The translations under genes and the position numbers were made by a program. The notes below the pieces were generated by a model. The model was not told the DNA's origin and did no database searches. It saw only the letters and a list, made by a program, of their open reading frames with translations. Positions 8,982 to 16,982 of a stretch of 64,000 nucleotides of DNA are shown one piece after another; the stretch's first letter is position 1; each line of letters opens with the position of its first letter. Source of the stretch: an uncultured Pedosphaera sp. (GTDB lineage Bacteria > Verrucomicrobiota > Verrucomicrobiia > Limisphaerales > Pedosphaeraceae); contig CAIXFN010000110.1 of NCBI GenBank assembly GCA_903918755.1, positions 62,001-126,000 of the forward strand. Reading direction: 5' to 3'.

Positions 8982-10598
8982 TTACGGCGTTTTGCCAGCT
9001 TCCGCAGCCGCCGCCGCCGGAGCTGGCGGCGCGGTGTGATGCAACATCCGGTTGGCCCACTCGATGAAATATTTCATGTTCGACTGATCCTCGTGCCCGC
9101 CGTCATGCTGCCGCCAGCCAAGTTCCCCGTCCAACATGGACGTCTTCATCGGCGGCATTTTCGCCACGTGATAATCCGCCTTCTCGCCGATATCCCGCAC
9201 TCCCAGCAAGCGGAAAACCGGACCCGCCGCCACGGTGGCCATGTAACTGCCCTGTTGATCCAGCCAGTTCGCATCCCCCCGTTCCGGAATACCGTAACTG
9301 ATGAACGTATAGCGCGGGGCGCACAACGCAATGAGTTCGTGCGCATCCACCGGCATATCCGCGGCGGTCTTGCTGCCAAAACTGGATTCGGCCGCCCCAT
9401 ATTTCAGAAAATTTCCCGCCATCCAGTGATATTCGCCGGACCCGGTCAAATTCTCCACCGCCTCGCCAAAATTGCGCCGATGCAACTTGGCACCGCCCTC
9501 GCCCGACGAACCCACCAGGACGATCGCAAACCGCGGCTCAAACGCCATCGTCACCAGCGCGGCTTTCCCGTAACGCGAAACGCCCTCAATCCCCACCTTC
9601 TTCGCATCCACCGCCGGATCCGTCTCCAAATAATCCAAGCCCCGGGCCGCGCCCCAGGCCCAGGCCCGCAGCGAACCCCAATCGTCCGGTTTGCGGGGTT
9701 TCCCTTGGTTTACCAACCCGATAATCCCCTTCGTCAGGCCCGCGCCGTTGTCCGCCTGAATACTGCCGGGATTGATGACCGCGTAGCCCCACCCCGCCGC
9801 GATGAGTTGTTCCGTGGACGAGGGACCGGCATTGGTCAACATCCCAAAGCCGCCGCGACCAAACGGGCGGTTGGTAGTTACCGGGGCACTCGCCGATCGC
9901 GGCAATCCCGCGCCGCCAAAACCGCCGAACATCATCAACACCGGCACTGGGCCCGGGGCATTCGCCGGCGTCACCAAAGTCATCTGCATCTCCACCTTCA
10001 AGGCGGGGAACGACGAGTTGTCTACTTTCCCCAGCAATTGCTTGCCCACCACCGGAAGCTTGCCGACCACCCCATCCAACACCTGCGTCACCACCAGCCA
10101 ACTCACCTTGGGTACCTTGGCCGGCACCCGGCCCACGATCTCCCGCTCAAAATCCTCCACAATCTCGGGCCGCCGTTCCTTCCACCAACCTTCCGCGGAG
10201 GTCACCTTGCGCCCATTCTTCAAAGTAAGCACGTCCGGCAAATTGGGATACGGATTGGCCTTTTCCTGGTCATAATTGGCAGAATTGGTAGTCCCCGGTG
10301 TCCCGCTCGGCCCGCGCCGCAGCACCTTGATCCCCAACTGCTCCATCATGTTTTGATGATCCTGCGCCGCCGTCCAATTCAGCAACTCACCCGCGCCGGT
10401 CGCAATCGCCGGGGCAGGTGCCGGGGCAGGCACCGTCTGCGCGGCCACGCTCCCGGCCGCCAAAACCACCGCGATTCCCAATCCCAACGCTCCCGGCCGC
10501 CAATATTGGATGATTCGCTCGCCATGAGTGATGGACAAGCTGAACTTGAAAACAGTCCGCGCGATCAAGCGGGCTTGCAACAGCCAGGTGGAGTTCAT
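8982..10598 (-). CDS. Carbohydrate esterase family 15-like (glucuronoyl esterase-like) protein
   Basis: 538 aa with an N-terminal hydrophobic segment (GALGLGIAVVLAAGSVAAQ) that fits a signal peptide, although it starts about 35 residues after the ATG, so the true start may be a later non-ATG codon. The central GVSRYGKAALV matches the GCSRxGK nucleophile motif of CE15 with Cys replaced by Val, and is followed by VLVGSSGEGGAKLHRR, which corresponds to the conserved GAGGAACWR region. DAHELIALCAPR and a late GWRQHDGGHEDQ supply the remaining conserved part and the probable catalytic His. CE15 enzymes cleave ester links between lignin and glucuronoxylan. First gene of an operon with the GDSL hydrolase. 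Confidence 0.85.
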   Translation of the reverse strand: MNSTWLLQARLIARTVFKFSLSITHGERIIQYWRPGALGLGIAVVLAAGSVAAQTVPAPAPAPAIATGAGELLNWTAAQDHQNMMEQLGIKVLRRGPSGTPGTTNSANYDQEKANPYPNLPDVLTLKNGRKVTSAEGWWKERRPEIVEDFEREIVGRVPAKVPKVSWLVVTQVLDGVVGKLPVVGKQLLGKVDNSSFPALKVEMQMTLVTPANAPGPVPVLMMFGGFGGAGLPRSASAPVTTNRPFGRGGFGMLTNAGPSSTEQLIAAGWGYAVINPGSIQADNGAGLTKGIIGLVNQGKPRKPDDWGSLRAWAWGAARGLDYLETDPAVDAKKVGIEGVSRYGKAALVTMAFEPRFAIVLVGSSGEGGAKLHRRNFGEAVENLTGSGEYHWMAGNFLKYGAAESSFGSKTAADMPVDAHELIALCAPRYTFISYGIPERGDANWLDQQGSYMATVAAGPVFRLLGVRDIGEKADYHVAKMPPMKTSMLDGELGWRQHDGGHEDQSNMKYFIEWANRMLHHTAPPAPAAAAAEAGKTP

Positions 10599-10642
10599 GC
10601 TGGGAAAACTAGCACCGGTATCTCCGTGCTGCCAATAATCAA

Positions 10643-11256
10643 ATGAAGGCGAGTATCCCGTACCTTCACGACCTCTCTACCTGCCGGGAACTGATCTTAA
10701 TTAGCGGGCGGTTCCTGCCACCCGCCAACCCCAACGCAACTGGTTTCGGGTTCATCGGTCGAGTTCTCCCGGAGTTCAGTTCAGCAACTTTCCGTACCAT
10801 CGCTTTTCTCATCCGGAAGGCCCGTTCCCGCTGCTCTATGTGGGAGCCAGCCTCTCTGCCTGCCTCTGGGAATATTTTGGGGATGATGTCTTCCGCGGTC
10901 GGCGGGTGATTTCCGCCGCCAAGTGGAATGGTTGCCAACTGAGCCACATGGTGATTCCGCAACTGAAAGTTTGCGCGCTCAGCCAGGAACCCACCCGGGA
11001 TTTGCTGAAGGTTGATAAAGCCAGCTTGTTGGCGACTGACTTGAACATCCCCCAGGCCTGGGGCCTTGTGATACAAACCCACCCGGCCAAGTTTGACGCC
11101 ATCAAGTTTACGAGCCGGTTCATCGATTTGCCGTGCTTGGCCCGTTTTGATCGCGGCGGAATGGCGGCCAGACTCCGCGCTACGACTCTGGGAAACTTGA
11201 AGGACCTGGATGTGGCGGTGGACTGGATTGATGAACGCGAGGCGGCGCTGGTGTGA
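10643..11256 (+). pseudogene. RES-domain (NAD-degrading toxin family) gene with an apparent frameshift
   Basis: From 10741 to the stop at 11256 one frame encodes a good RES domain: WFRVHRS, then YHRFSHPEGPFPLLYVGAS, LSACLWEYFGDD and FIDLPCLARFDRGG, ending with AALV. That frame has a TAG at 10702-10704 and no start codon before GTG 10840, which lies inside the domain. The first part of the protein (MKASIPYLHDLSTCREL...SGRFLPPANPNAT) is instead encoded in the neighbouring frame from ATG 10643. Joining the two near 10735, in the repetitive CCAACCCCAACGCAAC, would restore one continuous protein of about 204 aa. RES toxins degrade or phosphorolyse NAD and normally pair with a Xre/MbcA-type antitoxin; none is seen here. 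A sequencing error would also explain the shift. Confidence 0.65.
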
Positions 11257-11339
11257 ATGGGTGGGCCTTTTCAACCGCGAGGCATTGCGCCTCGGCCCCG
11301 TGAATTCATGAACGTGGAGCGGAATCGCCGCACGCAGCA

Positions 11340-13943
11340 TCAACGCGCCTTATCGCCCACGCTCTTAGCTTCCGGCAGGGCTTGTTGGACCAGTTTTTCC
11401 AATGCGGCCAGGCGGGCTTGCAGGGCGGCGATTTCAGCATCCTTGGCGGCGAGCTTCTGATTCAGACCCTGGATGGCGGCAAAAGCAATGCCGTCGGCAT
11501 CCACCGTGGTGATGTGCCGGTCATCCGTGCCGAGCCCAAAAGCGGCGTGAAAATCCTGGGCCATGGGGCCGACATGCCGGGTGCCCTCCTCGCTTTTGAA
11601 ATTCCATTCCTGAACGGAAAGTCCACAGAGTTTTGTCAACACGGCTTGCAGATCGACCGGCGCGAAATGTTCCTTCAGATTGCGATCACTGCTGGGGGAA
11701 AAACTGGTGGCGCTCACCTGTCCACTGAAGCCATTCAAGGTGATGACCGCACTCCCATTGGTACCGCGCACATCCAGTCGGCCGGCCCGGACGCTGTCAT
11801 CACTGGGCCAGATTTGGAGTTCGTTCCGGAATCGCATGATCCCGGCGTTGCCACCGAGGGACCTGATTCTGATTCCGGGAACCGAGCCACCGTCCGACCG
11901 GAATTGAATGGTCTGGTTGACGGCGACCTGAACATCCAACGGATTCGCCGGAGTCGTGGTTCCAATGCCGACATTTCCGTTATTGGCGATGCTCAGGCGC
12001 GGGGAGTAATCGGTGTAAAAATCCAGCCCGAACTTGTTATTGCCCCCGTCCATTCGTTGGGAGGAAACCCCCTCTCCTCCGCCCCCGAAGTTGAGTCCGG
12101 GCGCGAAGGTGCCGGTGTTGGCGCCATTCTGATCAACAGTTAATGAATTCGCCACCTGCACATTCCCCAGGTAGTCCCAAGTGAGCGAACTGGTCTCGGG
12201 CCCGGAAGTACCGAGGGAGCCTCCCTGCCAGCCATAAATGAACGGCCCATCCTGGGCGGCGCGCCAACCCAAACCCGAGGTGCGGATTGTTCCCTCACGC
12301 AAATAGATGTCATATTTGTTGAGGCGGGTATTACCACCCAGGTTCAGCGTGACATCCGCCGCGGAATTCGTCCCGACCGCGACCCCGCCCGCCACCGGAT
12401 TCAAGGCCAAAGAACCCCCGTAACTTTGCACCCAGCTGTAGCTGTTGCCACCCACGGAACCAAGCACGAGTCCGTAATCCAACGGCAGCACATTTGCCGG
12501 CGCGGGCGGAACATTGGTGGGGCCGCTGAGGTGAAGCGCGCCCGCCGGATTCGTGGTGCCCACCCCCACGCCACCGCCGGCCCGGATTAGGAATTGATTG
12601 TTCGCGGAAGAGGTCAGGTCTGCCGATTGGGAATCCGCCCAGACAAATGCGCCCGGGTGAAAAGCCTTGGCCCGTTGACCGGCAGCGAATGAATAAGCGC
12701 CACCGGCGACGTTTTGGGAACCGCCTGCCACCGTAGCGTAAGAATTGCTCGCCACATTGCTGTCGCCGCCCACAATCGTGCTGAGCCGGCCATAGGCGCG
12801 GTTGTTGTAACCGCCCCCCACCGCGGCGCGATCGTTCGCGACCAGGTTGTTGTCCCCGCCGGCAATGGTGGCACTGCCGCCATACGTCACATTGGCATAG
12901 CCTCCCGCCACCACATTATAATTACCGCCCACACGATTGGTGAACCCGGTCGTTCCGCCTCCCCCGATCACACTCCCCACCACGATGTTGCTGGCAAGAT
13001 TGCCCACGAACCCACCGATCAAATTGGGGCTTATGGCATTCGGCTCCAGCCGGAGCGCCCGGCTGCCGTTGACCTTCATTTCCAAGGGCTGGTTGTCAGA
13101 TGTGCCCAGAAAACTAGTGCCCGGCGTCGTGCCCGGATTGCCCGTCAACCGCCAGGCATTGAGGTTTTGGAGGCCGGAACCGTCCCCGGCCAGGATGTTA
13201 TTGACGTTGGTGAGAAAGCTCGGCCCGGCAAAATAGTTACTGCTGCCAAAAGTCTGCCGGGAGTTGCTCGGCGGGGGCGCGATCACCAACCGGGCCCCGG
13301 TGGAATAGTTTGCCCCGGCCAGGGCCACGTTCAAGGCGGTCACCACCCCGTTGTTGACCGTCGCGTTGACCTGCGCGCCACTGCCAGTGATATCCGCCAC
13401 CGTCACCTGGGGCGCGATGGAATAACCGGAACCACCAAAAGTCACGTTCGCGGAAGTGATGAACCCGCTGGTTATCACCGGCGTCCCGGTGGCCTGTTGG
13501 GCGGTATTAGGCACCGTGAGCTGCGCCAGATTGGTGCCAGGAACCCCCGCGAGGTTGGCCGCCGTAATGGCATAGGGCGCCGGGGTCAGGCGGGAGCGCG
13601 GGGCCAGCGCGACGAAAGCAGTGGCGGCATTGTTGGTCCGCACGGCGACTTCCAGCCACCGGTCCGGCCCGTTGAAAACGGCGGAGCCGAAATCCAGATT
13701 CACGGTGAAAAGCCCGCCACTTATCGCCAGGCTCGCGTTAGTGATCGGTCCGGCCAACAAAAGGCCTCCGGTACTAGCATCATATAGGTTGAAGCGGAGA
13801 TCGTATGTCCCGGTCACGGGACTCCCGCTGGAATTTAAACGCCCCTGGTAAGTAAAGGCCGTGGTTTGGGCGGCGATCCGTACGGAGCCGCTGGCAATCA
13901 GGATTAAGGTGAGCCAAACCCGCACGCTAGGAATTCTTTTCAT
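11340..13943 (-). CDS. Secreted surface protein with YadA-like head repeats and C-terminal S74 chaperone domain
   Basis: 867 aa. A signal peptide (VWLTLILIASGSVRIAAQ) is followed by a beta-rich region, TFTYQGRLNSSGSPVTGTYD, common in Verrucomicrobia proteins. Around residues 310-430 come YadA-head-like units (TIAGGDNNLVANDRAAVGGG, STIVGGDSNVASNSYATVAG). The last 120 residues form a peptidase S74 intramolecular chaperone: SSDRNLKEHFAPVD, then HVGPMAQDFHAAFGLG and a coiled coil AAKDAEIAALQARLAALEKL. In phage tail spikes this domain trimerises the fibre and then cleaves itself off at the Ser before Asp; here the Ser-Asp and Lys are kept. The role is probably a trimeric surface fibre. Upstream is 436 bp without a gene. 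Confidence 0.85.
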   Translation of the reverse strand: MKRIPSVRVWLTLILIASGSVRIAAQTTAFTYQGRLNSSGSPVTGTYDLRFNLYDASTGGLLLAGPITNASLAISGGLFTVNLDFGSAVFNGPDRWLEVAVRTNNAATAFVALAPRSRLTPAPYAITAANLAGVPGTNLAQLTVPNTAQQATGTPVITSGFITSANVTFGGSGYSIAPQVTVADITGSGAQVNATVNNGVVTALNVALAGANYSTGARLVIAPPPSNSRQTFGSSNYFAGPSFLTNVNNILAGDGSGLQNLNAWRLTGNPGTTPGTSFLGTSDNQPLEMKVNGSRALRLEPNAISPNLIGGFVGNLASNIVVGSVIGGGGTTGFTNRVGGNYNVVAGGYANVTYGGSATIAGGDNNLVANDRAAVGGGYNNRAYGRLSTIVGGDSNVASNSYATVAGGSQNVAGGAYSFAAGQRAKAFHPGAFVWADSQSADLTSSANNQFLIRAGGGVGVGTTNPAGALHLSGPTNVPPAPANVLPLDYGLVLGSVGGNSYSWVQSYGGSLALNPVAGGVAVGTNSAADVTLNLGGNTRLNKYDIYLREGTIRTSGLGWRAAQDGPFIYGWQGGSLGTSGPETSSLTWDYLGNVQVANSLTVDQNGANTGTFAPGLNFGGGGEGVSSQRMDGGNNKFGLDFYTDYSPRLSIANNGNVGIGTTTPANPLDVQVAVNQTIQFRSDGGSVPGIRIRSLGGNAGIMRFRNELQIWPSDDSVRAGRLDVRGTNGSAVITLNGFSGQVSATSFSPSSDRNLKEHFAPVDLQAVLTKLCGLSVQEWNFKSEEGTRHVGPMAQDFHAAFGLGTDDRHITTVDADGIAFAAIQGLNQKLAAKDAEIAALQARLAALEKLVQQALPEAKSVGDKAR

Positions 13944-14379
13944 AGTCTTTCCCTAAATGATTGGCACCAGAAATTCGCAACCGGAAAGTGGTCCCCGCTG
14001 GGCGAGCGAAGAACGATCCACGGCGCGCGACCGCCTGGACTGGTTCCCTAGGCAGCAAGCAGACATTAAATCCGCTGCCCGTTGGCCGCCAACCCTTTTT
14101 CCTGAGCAGCTTCGCGAAAATCTACCGCAAAAAAAGGCTAGTGATTTCCCTTCGAGCTCCTTTTGTTCGCCAGGAATCTTCGCTTAACTAAAACAAAACC
14201 CGCGCACCGGGGCGAATCCGGGTTGCGCGGGTATTCTGGTAAAAAGCACTCCGTCTCTAACCAAGGATTTGGTGTGCTTAATAATTCACTGGAGACGGCC
14301 CACCCAGAGCGGAGCGAAAAGCTCCGCCCGGGGCTTTAAGGGCGCACTCCGTGGCTAATCGACACGAATCACTCCAAGA
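13944..14379. other. Intergenic stretch between two minus-strand genes
   Basis: No gene is supported. The stretch holds the promoter side of the S74-domain gene (right end of that gene at 13943) and, near its right side, the terminator of the small secreted protein at 14380-14730. A few short open frames show no family resemblance. Confidence 0.6.
14187..14232 (-). terminator. Rho-independent terminator of the 116-aa protein gene
   Basis: On the minus strand ACCCGCGCA pairs with TGCGCGGGT (9 bp, 14198-14206 with 14224-14232) and is followed by TTTTGTTTTAGTT. A second CCGG/CCGG pairing lies inside the loop. It sits about 150 bp after the stop codon at 14380. Confidence 0.75.
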
Positions 14380-14730
14380 TCATTTAGTGTCTTCCAACAG
14401 GCGGAAATAGAGCGCTTTCCGCAGCGAGATATAAGATTTTTCCAGGTCCTGAAGGGCTTCTTTTTTATGGCCGCCAAAATTGTCCGGGGCATCGTTCAGG
14501 GCTTTGATGGCAAATTTGATCTCCATCATGGCCTTGGCGAGGTTCGGGTGCTTTTGTTCCTCAACCCGCAAGATAGTGAATTCATTCGCGCTGGGCGGCT
14601 TGGCACCGACAATGACTTCCATGCTGATTTTTTGTTTGACCTCGACCTTTTCCTGCGGTCCCGCCAGCAGGAGGGAATTGGTCAGTAAGCCGATGGAAAG
14701 GGACAAAAGGACAAGTTTGGACTTTTTCAT
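14380..14730 (-). CDS. Small secreted protein of unknown function
   Basis: 116 aa. The N-terminus MKKSKLVLLSLSIGLLTNSL is a clear signal peptide with cleavage likely after LLAG. The mature part (about 90 aa) is charged and helical (HPNLAKAMMEIKFAIKALND, EALQDLEKSYISLRKAL) and has no cysteine, which suggests a periplasmic helical bundle. No family was recognised. It has its own terminator and is well separated from both neighbours, so it is probably monocistronic. Composition is slightly more AT-rich than the surroundings. Confidence 0.75.
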   Translation of the reverse strand: MKKSKLVLLSLSIGLLTNSLLLAGPQEKVEVKQKISMEVIVGAKPPSANEFTILRVEEQKHPNLAKAMMEIKFAIKALNDAPDNFGGHKKEALQDLEKSYISLRKALYFRLLEDTK

Positions 14731-14952
14731 AATATACGTGTTGTTTAATGTTGTTCTGCCGGTAAACGGCTAACAGAAAAACTCGAGGACTTCAAGTTTT
14801 AGAAATCCGTCATCCGGCGCGAGCAAGGCCGCAAAAGTCGTGGGGCCGCAACCACGGGCGCTGGATGGGCACCCGACGGTGGGTCACGGTGCGCCATTTT
14901 AACCTCCGCGGGAAACTGCTTTCCACGGGGAGCAACCGCATGGCTGAGTCAT

Positions 14953-15882
14953 TCAAACATTGGCGGCCAACTCCTTCAAACGGGCTCGAAAAGCCTGGAC
15001 GATCTCGCCCAACCAGGCGTTTTGGAACCGTTTCCGGATCGTGAGGGCATAATAGCGCTCCGTTAGTCCGGGCACCGGCAGCATGAACTTGATCTTGCTG
15101 GATTGCAGTTCCCGTTCCACCACGATTTTGGAGACCAATGCCAACCCTTCCCCCGATAAGGCCAGCAGCCGCAGCAAAGCCATATCGTCCACCTCGGCAT
15201 GAACGAAGGCCTCCACCCCGGCATCCGCCAACAGTAGTTCAAAATCCGCCCGGACATCGCTCTGGCGACTGGGAAGAAACAGGGGCACATCCTGCAGAAA
15301 CCTGGGAAATTCCGGCGGTGCTCCGGACCACTTTTTTCCGCCCACCAGGAATACCGGCACCTCACCGAGGAGATGATTGAAAACATTCTGTTCCTGGTCG
15401 CCCCGCAATGGAATGTTCGAAAGCACCAGATCGATTTTGTGCTCTTGCAACTGGCGCGTCAGGTCGTCCAGCGGTCCGGCCACCACCACCACTTTCGTCC
15501 GCGTATCTTTCAGAATGGGTTGGATGAAATCGAACTGGAGGTTTTTGGACAATGGGCCGACGGCTCCCAAACGCAGAACGCGCTGCCGCTTTTGATCGGA
15601 CTGCCGAAATCGTGTGATCAACTCGTGACCCGTGGCAAATATGGTCTCCGCATGCTCCAGCGCCACGCGTCCCGCCTCGGTGAGATGGAGTTGGCGACCC
15701 CGCCGGTCAAAAAGCGACTCCCCCAGCCACTCCTCCAATTCGGCGAGCTGCTCGCTCAAGGTGGATTGCGAGATTTTAAGTTTCTCGGCAGCGCGCGTGA
15801 CACTTTGCAGCCGCGCAATCATCCAGAAGTGTCGGAGGTGATGGTAGTTCAGCCATTCCGGGTTTTCAAACGCCGCATTCAT
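14953..15882 (-). CDS. LysR-family transcriptional regulator, NhaR-like
   Basis: 309 aa. The winged helix-turn-helix occupies residues 10-70 and is typical: LNYHHLRHFWMIARLQSVTR then AAEKLKISQSTLSEQLAELE. The LNYHHL.HFW opening is the signature of the NhaR branch. Residues 95-300 form the periplasmic-binding-like effector domain (VLRLGAVGPLSKNLQFDFI, VPVFLVGGKKWSG). It is divergent from the cysD-like/dabB/dabA operon with only 77 bp between, the usual arrangement for a LysR regulator and its target. Related LysR genes sit beside dab genes in other bacteria. The effector, perhaps CO2/bicarbonate or ion status, is unknown. Confidence 0.92.
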   Translation of the reverse strand: MNAAFENPEWLNYHHLRHFWMIARLQSVTRAAEKLKISQSTLSEQLAELEEWLGESLFDRRGRQLHLTEAGRVALEHAETIFATGHELITRFRQSDQKRQRVLRLGAVGPLSKNLQFDFIQPILKDTRTKVVVVAGPLDDLTRQLQEHKIDLVLSNIPLRGDQEQNVFNHLLGEVPVFLVGGKKWSGAPPEFPRFLQDVPLFLPSRQSDVRADFELLLADAGVEAFVHAEVDDMALLRLLALSGEGLALVSKIVVERELQSSKIKFMLPVPGLTERYYALTIRKRFQNAWLGEIVQAFRARLKELAANV

Positions 15883-15902
15883 TCCATCGGGATAACCGAA
15901 CG

Positions 15903-15922
15903 ATAGAATCGTAACAATCTAT
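15903..15922. promoter_or_regulatory. Candidate LysR operator between the regulator and the dab operon
   Basis: In the 77-bp divergent gap, ATAGA (15903-15907) and TCTAT (15918-15922) form an inverted repeat with a 10-bp spacer, ATCGTAACAA. It has the T-N11-A-like layout and location of LysR boxes. It is short, so chance cannot be excluded. Confidence 0.45.
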
Positions 15923-15959
15923 TTTTACGGAGGCTACTTCCACCGTAATTTCAAGGCAT

Positions 15960-16928
15960 ATGAGCTTGCAAACTCGTCGCGGTCGGGCGGACCTGAATCC
16001 CGCGGCAGCACCAGCTCCGCTTAACAAAATGAACTCAGACCAAGCCAGTAAAAGTGGGTCAACGAGCAGGGATCCGGGGAGCGGCAGCCGGGAATTACCA
16101 GATTGCCCGCTCCAGCTGGACACTCTGTCCAAATTGGAAAACCGGAGCATTTACATCCTGCGGGAAGCTTTTCAGCACTTCGAGAAGATCGCCCTGCTCT
16201 GGAGTGTCGGCAAGGACTCCAACGTCATCCTGTGGCTCGTGCGCAAAGCTTTCTTCGGGCATGTCCCTTTCCCGCTGGTGCACCTCGATACCGGATACGA
16301 ACTTCCGGAACTGATCGCCTTCCGCGACCGGTTGGTAGCGGATTGGCATCTCAACCTGGTCGTGGCCCGCAATGAAGCGGTGCTGGCCGCCGGGACAACT
16401 TTTCCCAACGGAATACTAACCCGCGTCCAATGTTGCTCCCTGCTCAAAAAGGATGCCCTCAAGCAAACCCTGGACCGGCAGGGCTTTCGTGCCGTGATTG
16501 TGGGCGTTCGCCGGGACGAGGAACCCACGCGAGCCAAGGAGCGGATTTTCAGCCCCCGAACCGCGGCCATGGAATGGAACGTGGAGGACCAACCCCCGGA
16601 ATTTTGGGACCAGTTCAACACCGGCTTCCCCCGGGACGCCCACTTGCGGGTCCATCCCCTACTTGACTGGACGGAGACCAACATTTGGGAGTACATCGAG
16701 CGGGAGGGTATTCCGGTACCGGATCTTTATTTCGAACAAGGCAGTGGCGAGCGCTACCGTTCCCTCGGTTGTTGGCCCTGCACGGGCAAATTTGCCTCCC
16801 GAGCCCGCTCAGTAAGCGAAATCATCGCCGAACTCCGGAAAACGCGGATCGCGGAGCGGGCGGGACGCGCGCACGATCATGAATCCGAGGACGCCTTCGA
16901 AAAACTGCGGCGCGATGGTTTCATGTGA
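15960..16928 (+). CDS. CysD-like ATP pyrophosphatase (sulfate adenylyltransferase subunit 2 family)
   Basis: 322 aa. After a low-complexity N-terminal stretch of about 50 residues comes the family core: ENRSIYILREAFQHFEKIAL, the PP-loop SVGKDS (Ser82-Ser87), FPLVHLDTGYELPEL, GVRRDEEPTRAKERIFSPR and LGCWPCTGKFASRA. These match CysD, the ATP sulfurylase small subunit, and argue against CysH. The CysD segment between the WTE.NIWEYI and LGCWP motifs is shorter than in E. coli. No cysN (the GTPase partner) is nearby. Instead dabB and dabA follow 54 bp downstream, so this paralogue may work with the inorganic-carbon system or may simply be co-regulated. A later ATG at 16029 could be the true start. 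Confidence 0.82.
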   Translation: MSLQTRRGRADLNPAAAPAPLNKMNSDQASKSGSTSRDPGSGSRELPDCPLQLDTLSKLENRSIYILREAFQHFEKIALLWSVGKDSNVILWLVRKAFFGHVPFPLVHLDTGYELPELIAFRDRLVADWHLNLVVARNEAVLAAGTTFPNGILTRVQCCSLLKKDALKQTLDRQGFRAVIVGVRRDEEPTRAKERIFSPRTAAMEWNVEDQPPEFWDQFNTGFPRDAHLRVHPLLDWTETNIWEYIEREGIPVPDLYFEQGSGERYRSLGCWPCTGKFASRARSVSEIIAELRKTRIAERAGRAHDHESEDAFEKLRRDGFM

Positions 16929-16982
16929 GCAGGTGCCCGCAGTAAACATCCCGACACTCTCCCAACGCGTTTTGACAACCCC

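Noticed and set aside
8685-10646. A long plus-strand open frame of 653 aa opposite the GDSL and CE15 genes
   Set aside because: It is antisense to two genes with clear family motifs; its sequence is Arg/His/Pro-rich without domains, as expected from GC-rich antisense reading.
12600-13050. Short repeats that could suggest a CRISPR or tandem repeat array
   Set aside because: They are codon-level repeats of the YadA-like head units in the S74 protein, not identical spaced direct repeats.
15960-16928. The CysD-like gene as a PAPS reductase (CysH)
   Set aside because: The C-terminal LGCWPCTG and RRDEEPTRAKERIFSPR motifs fit CysD; CysH has a different C-terminal Cys motif (ECGLH).
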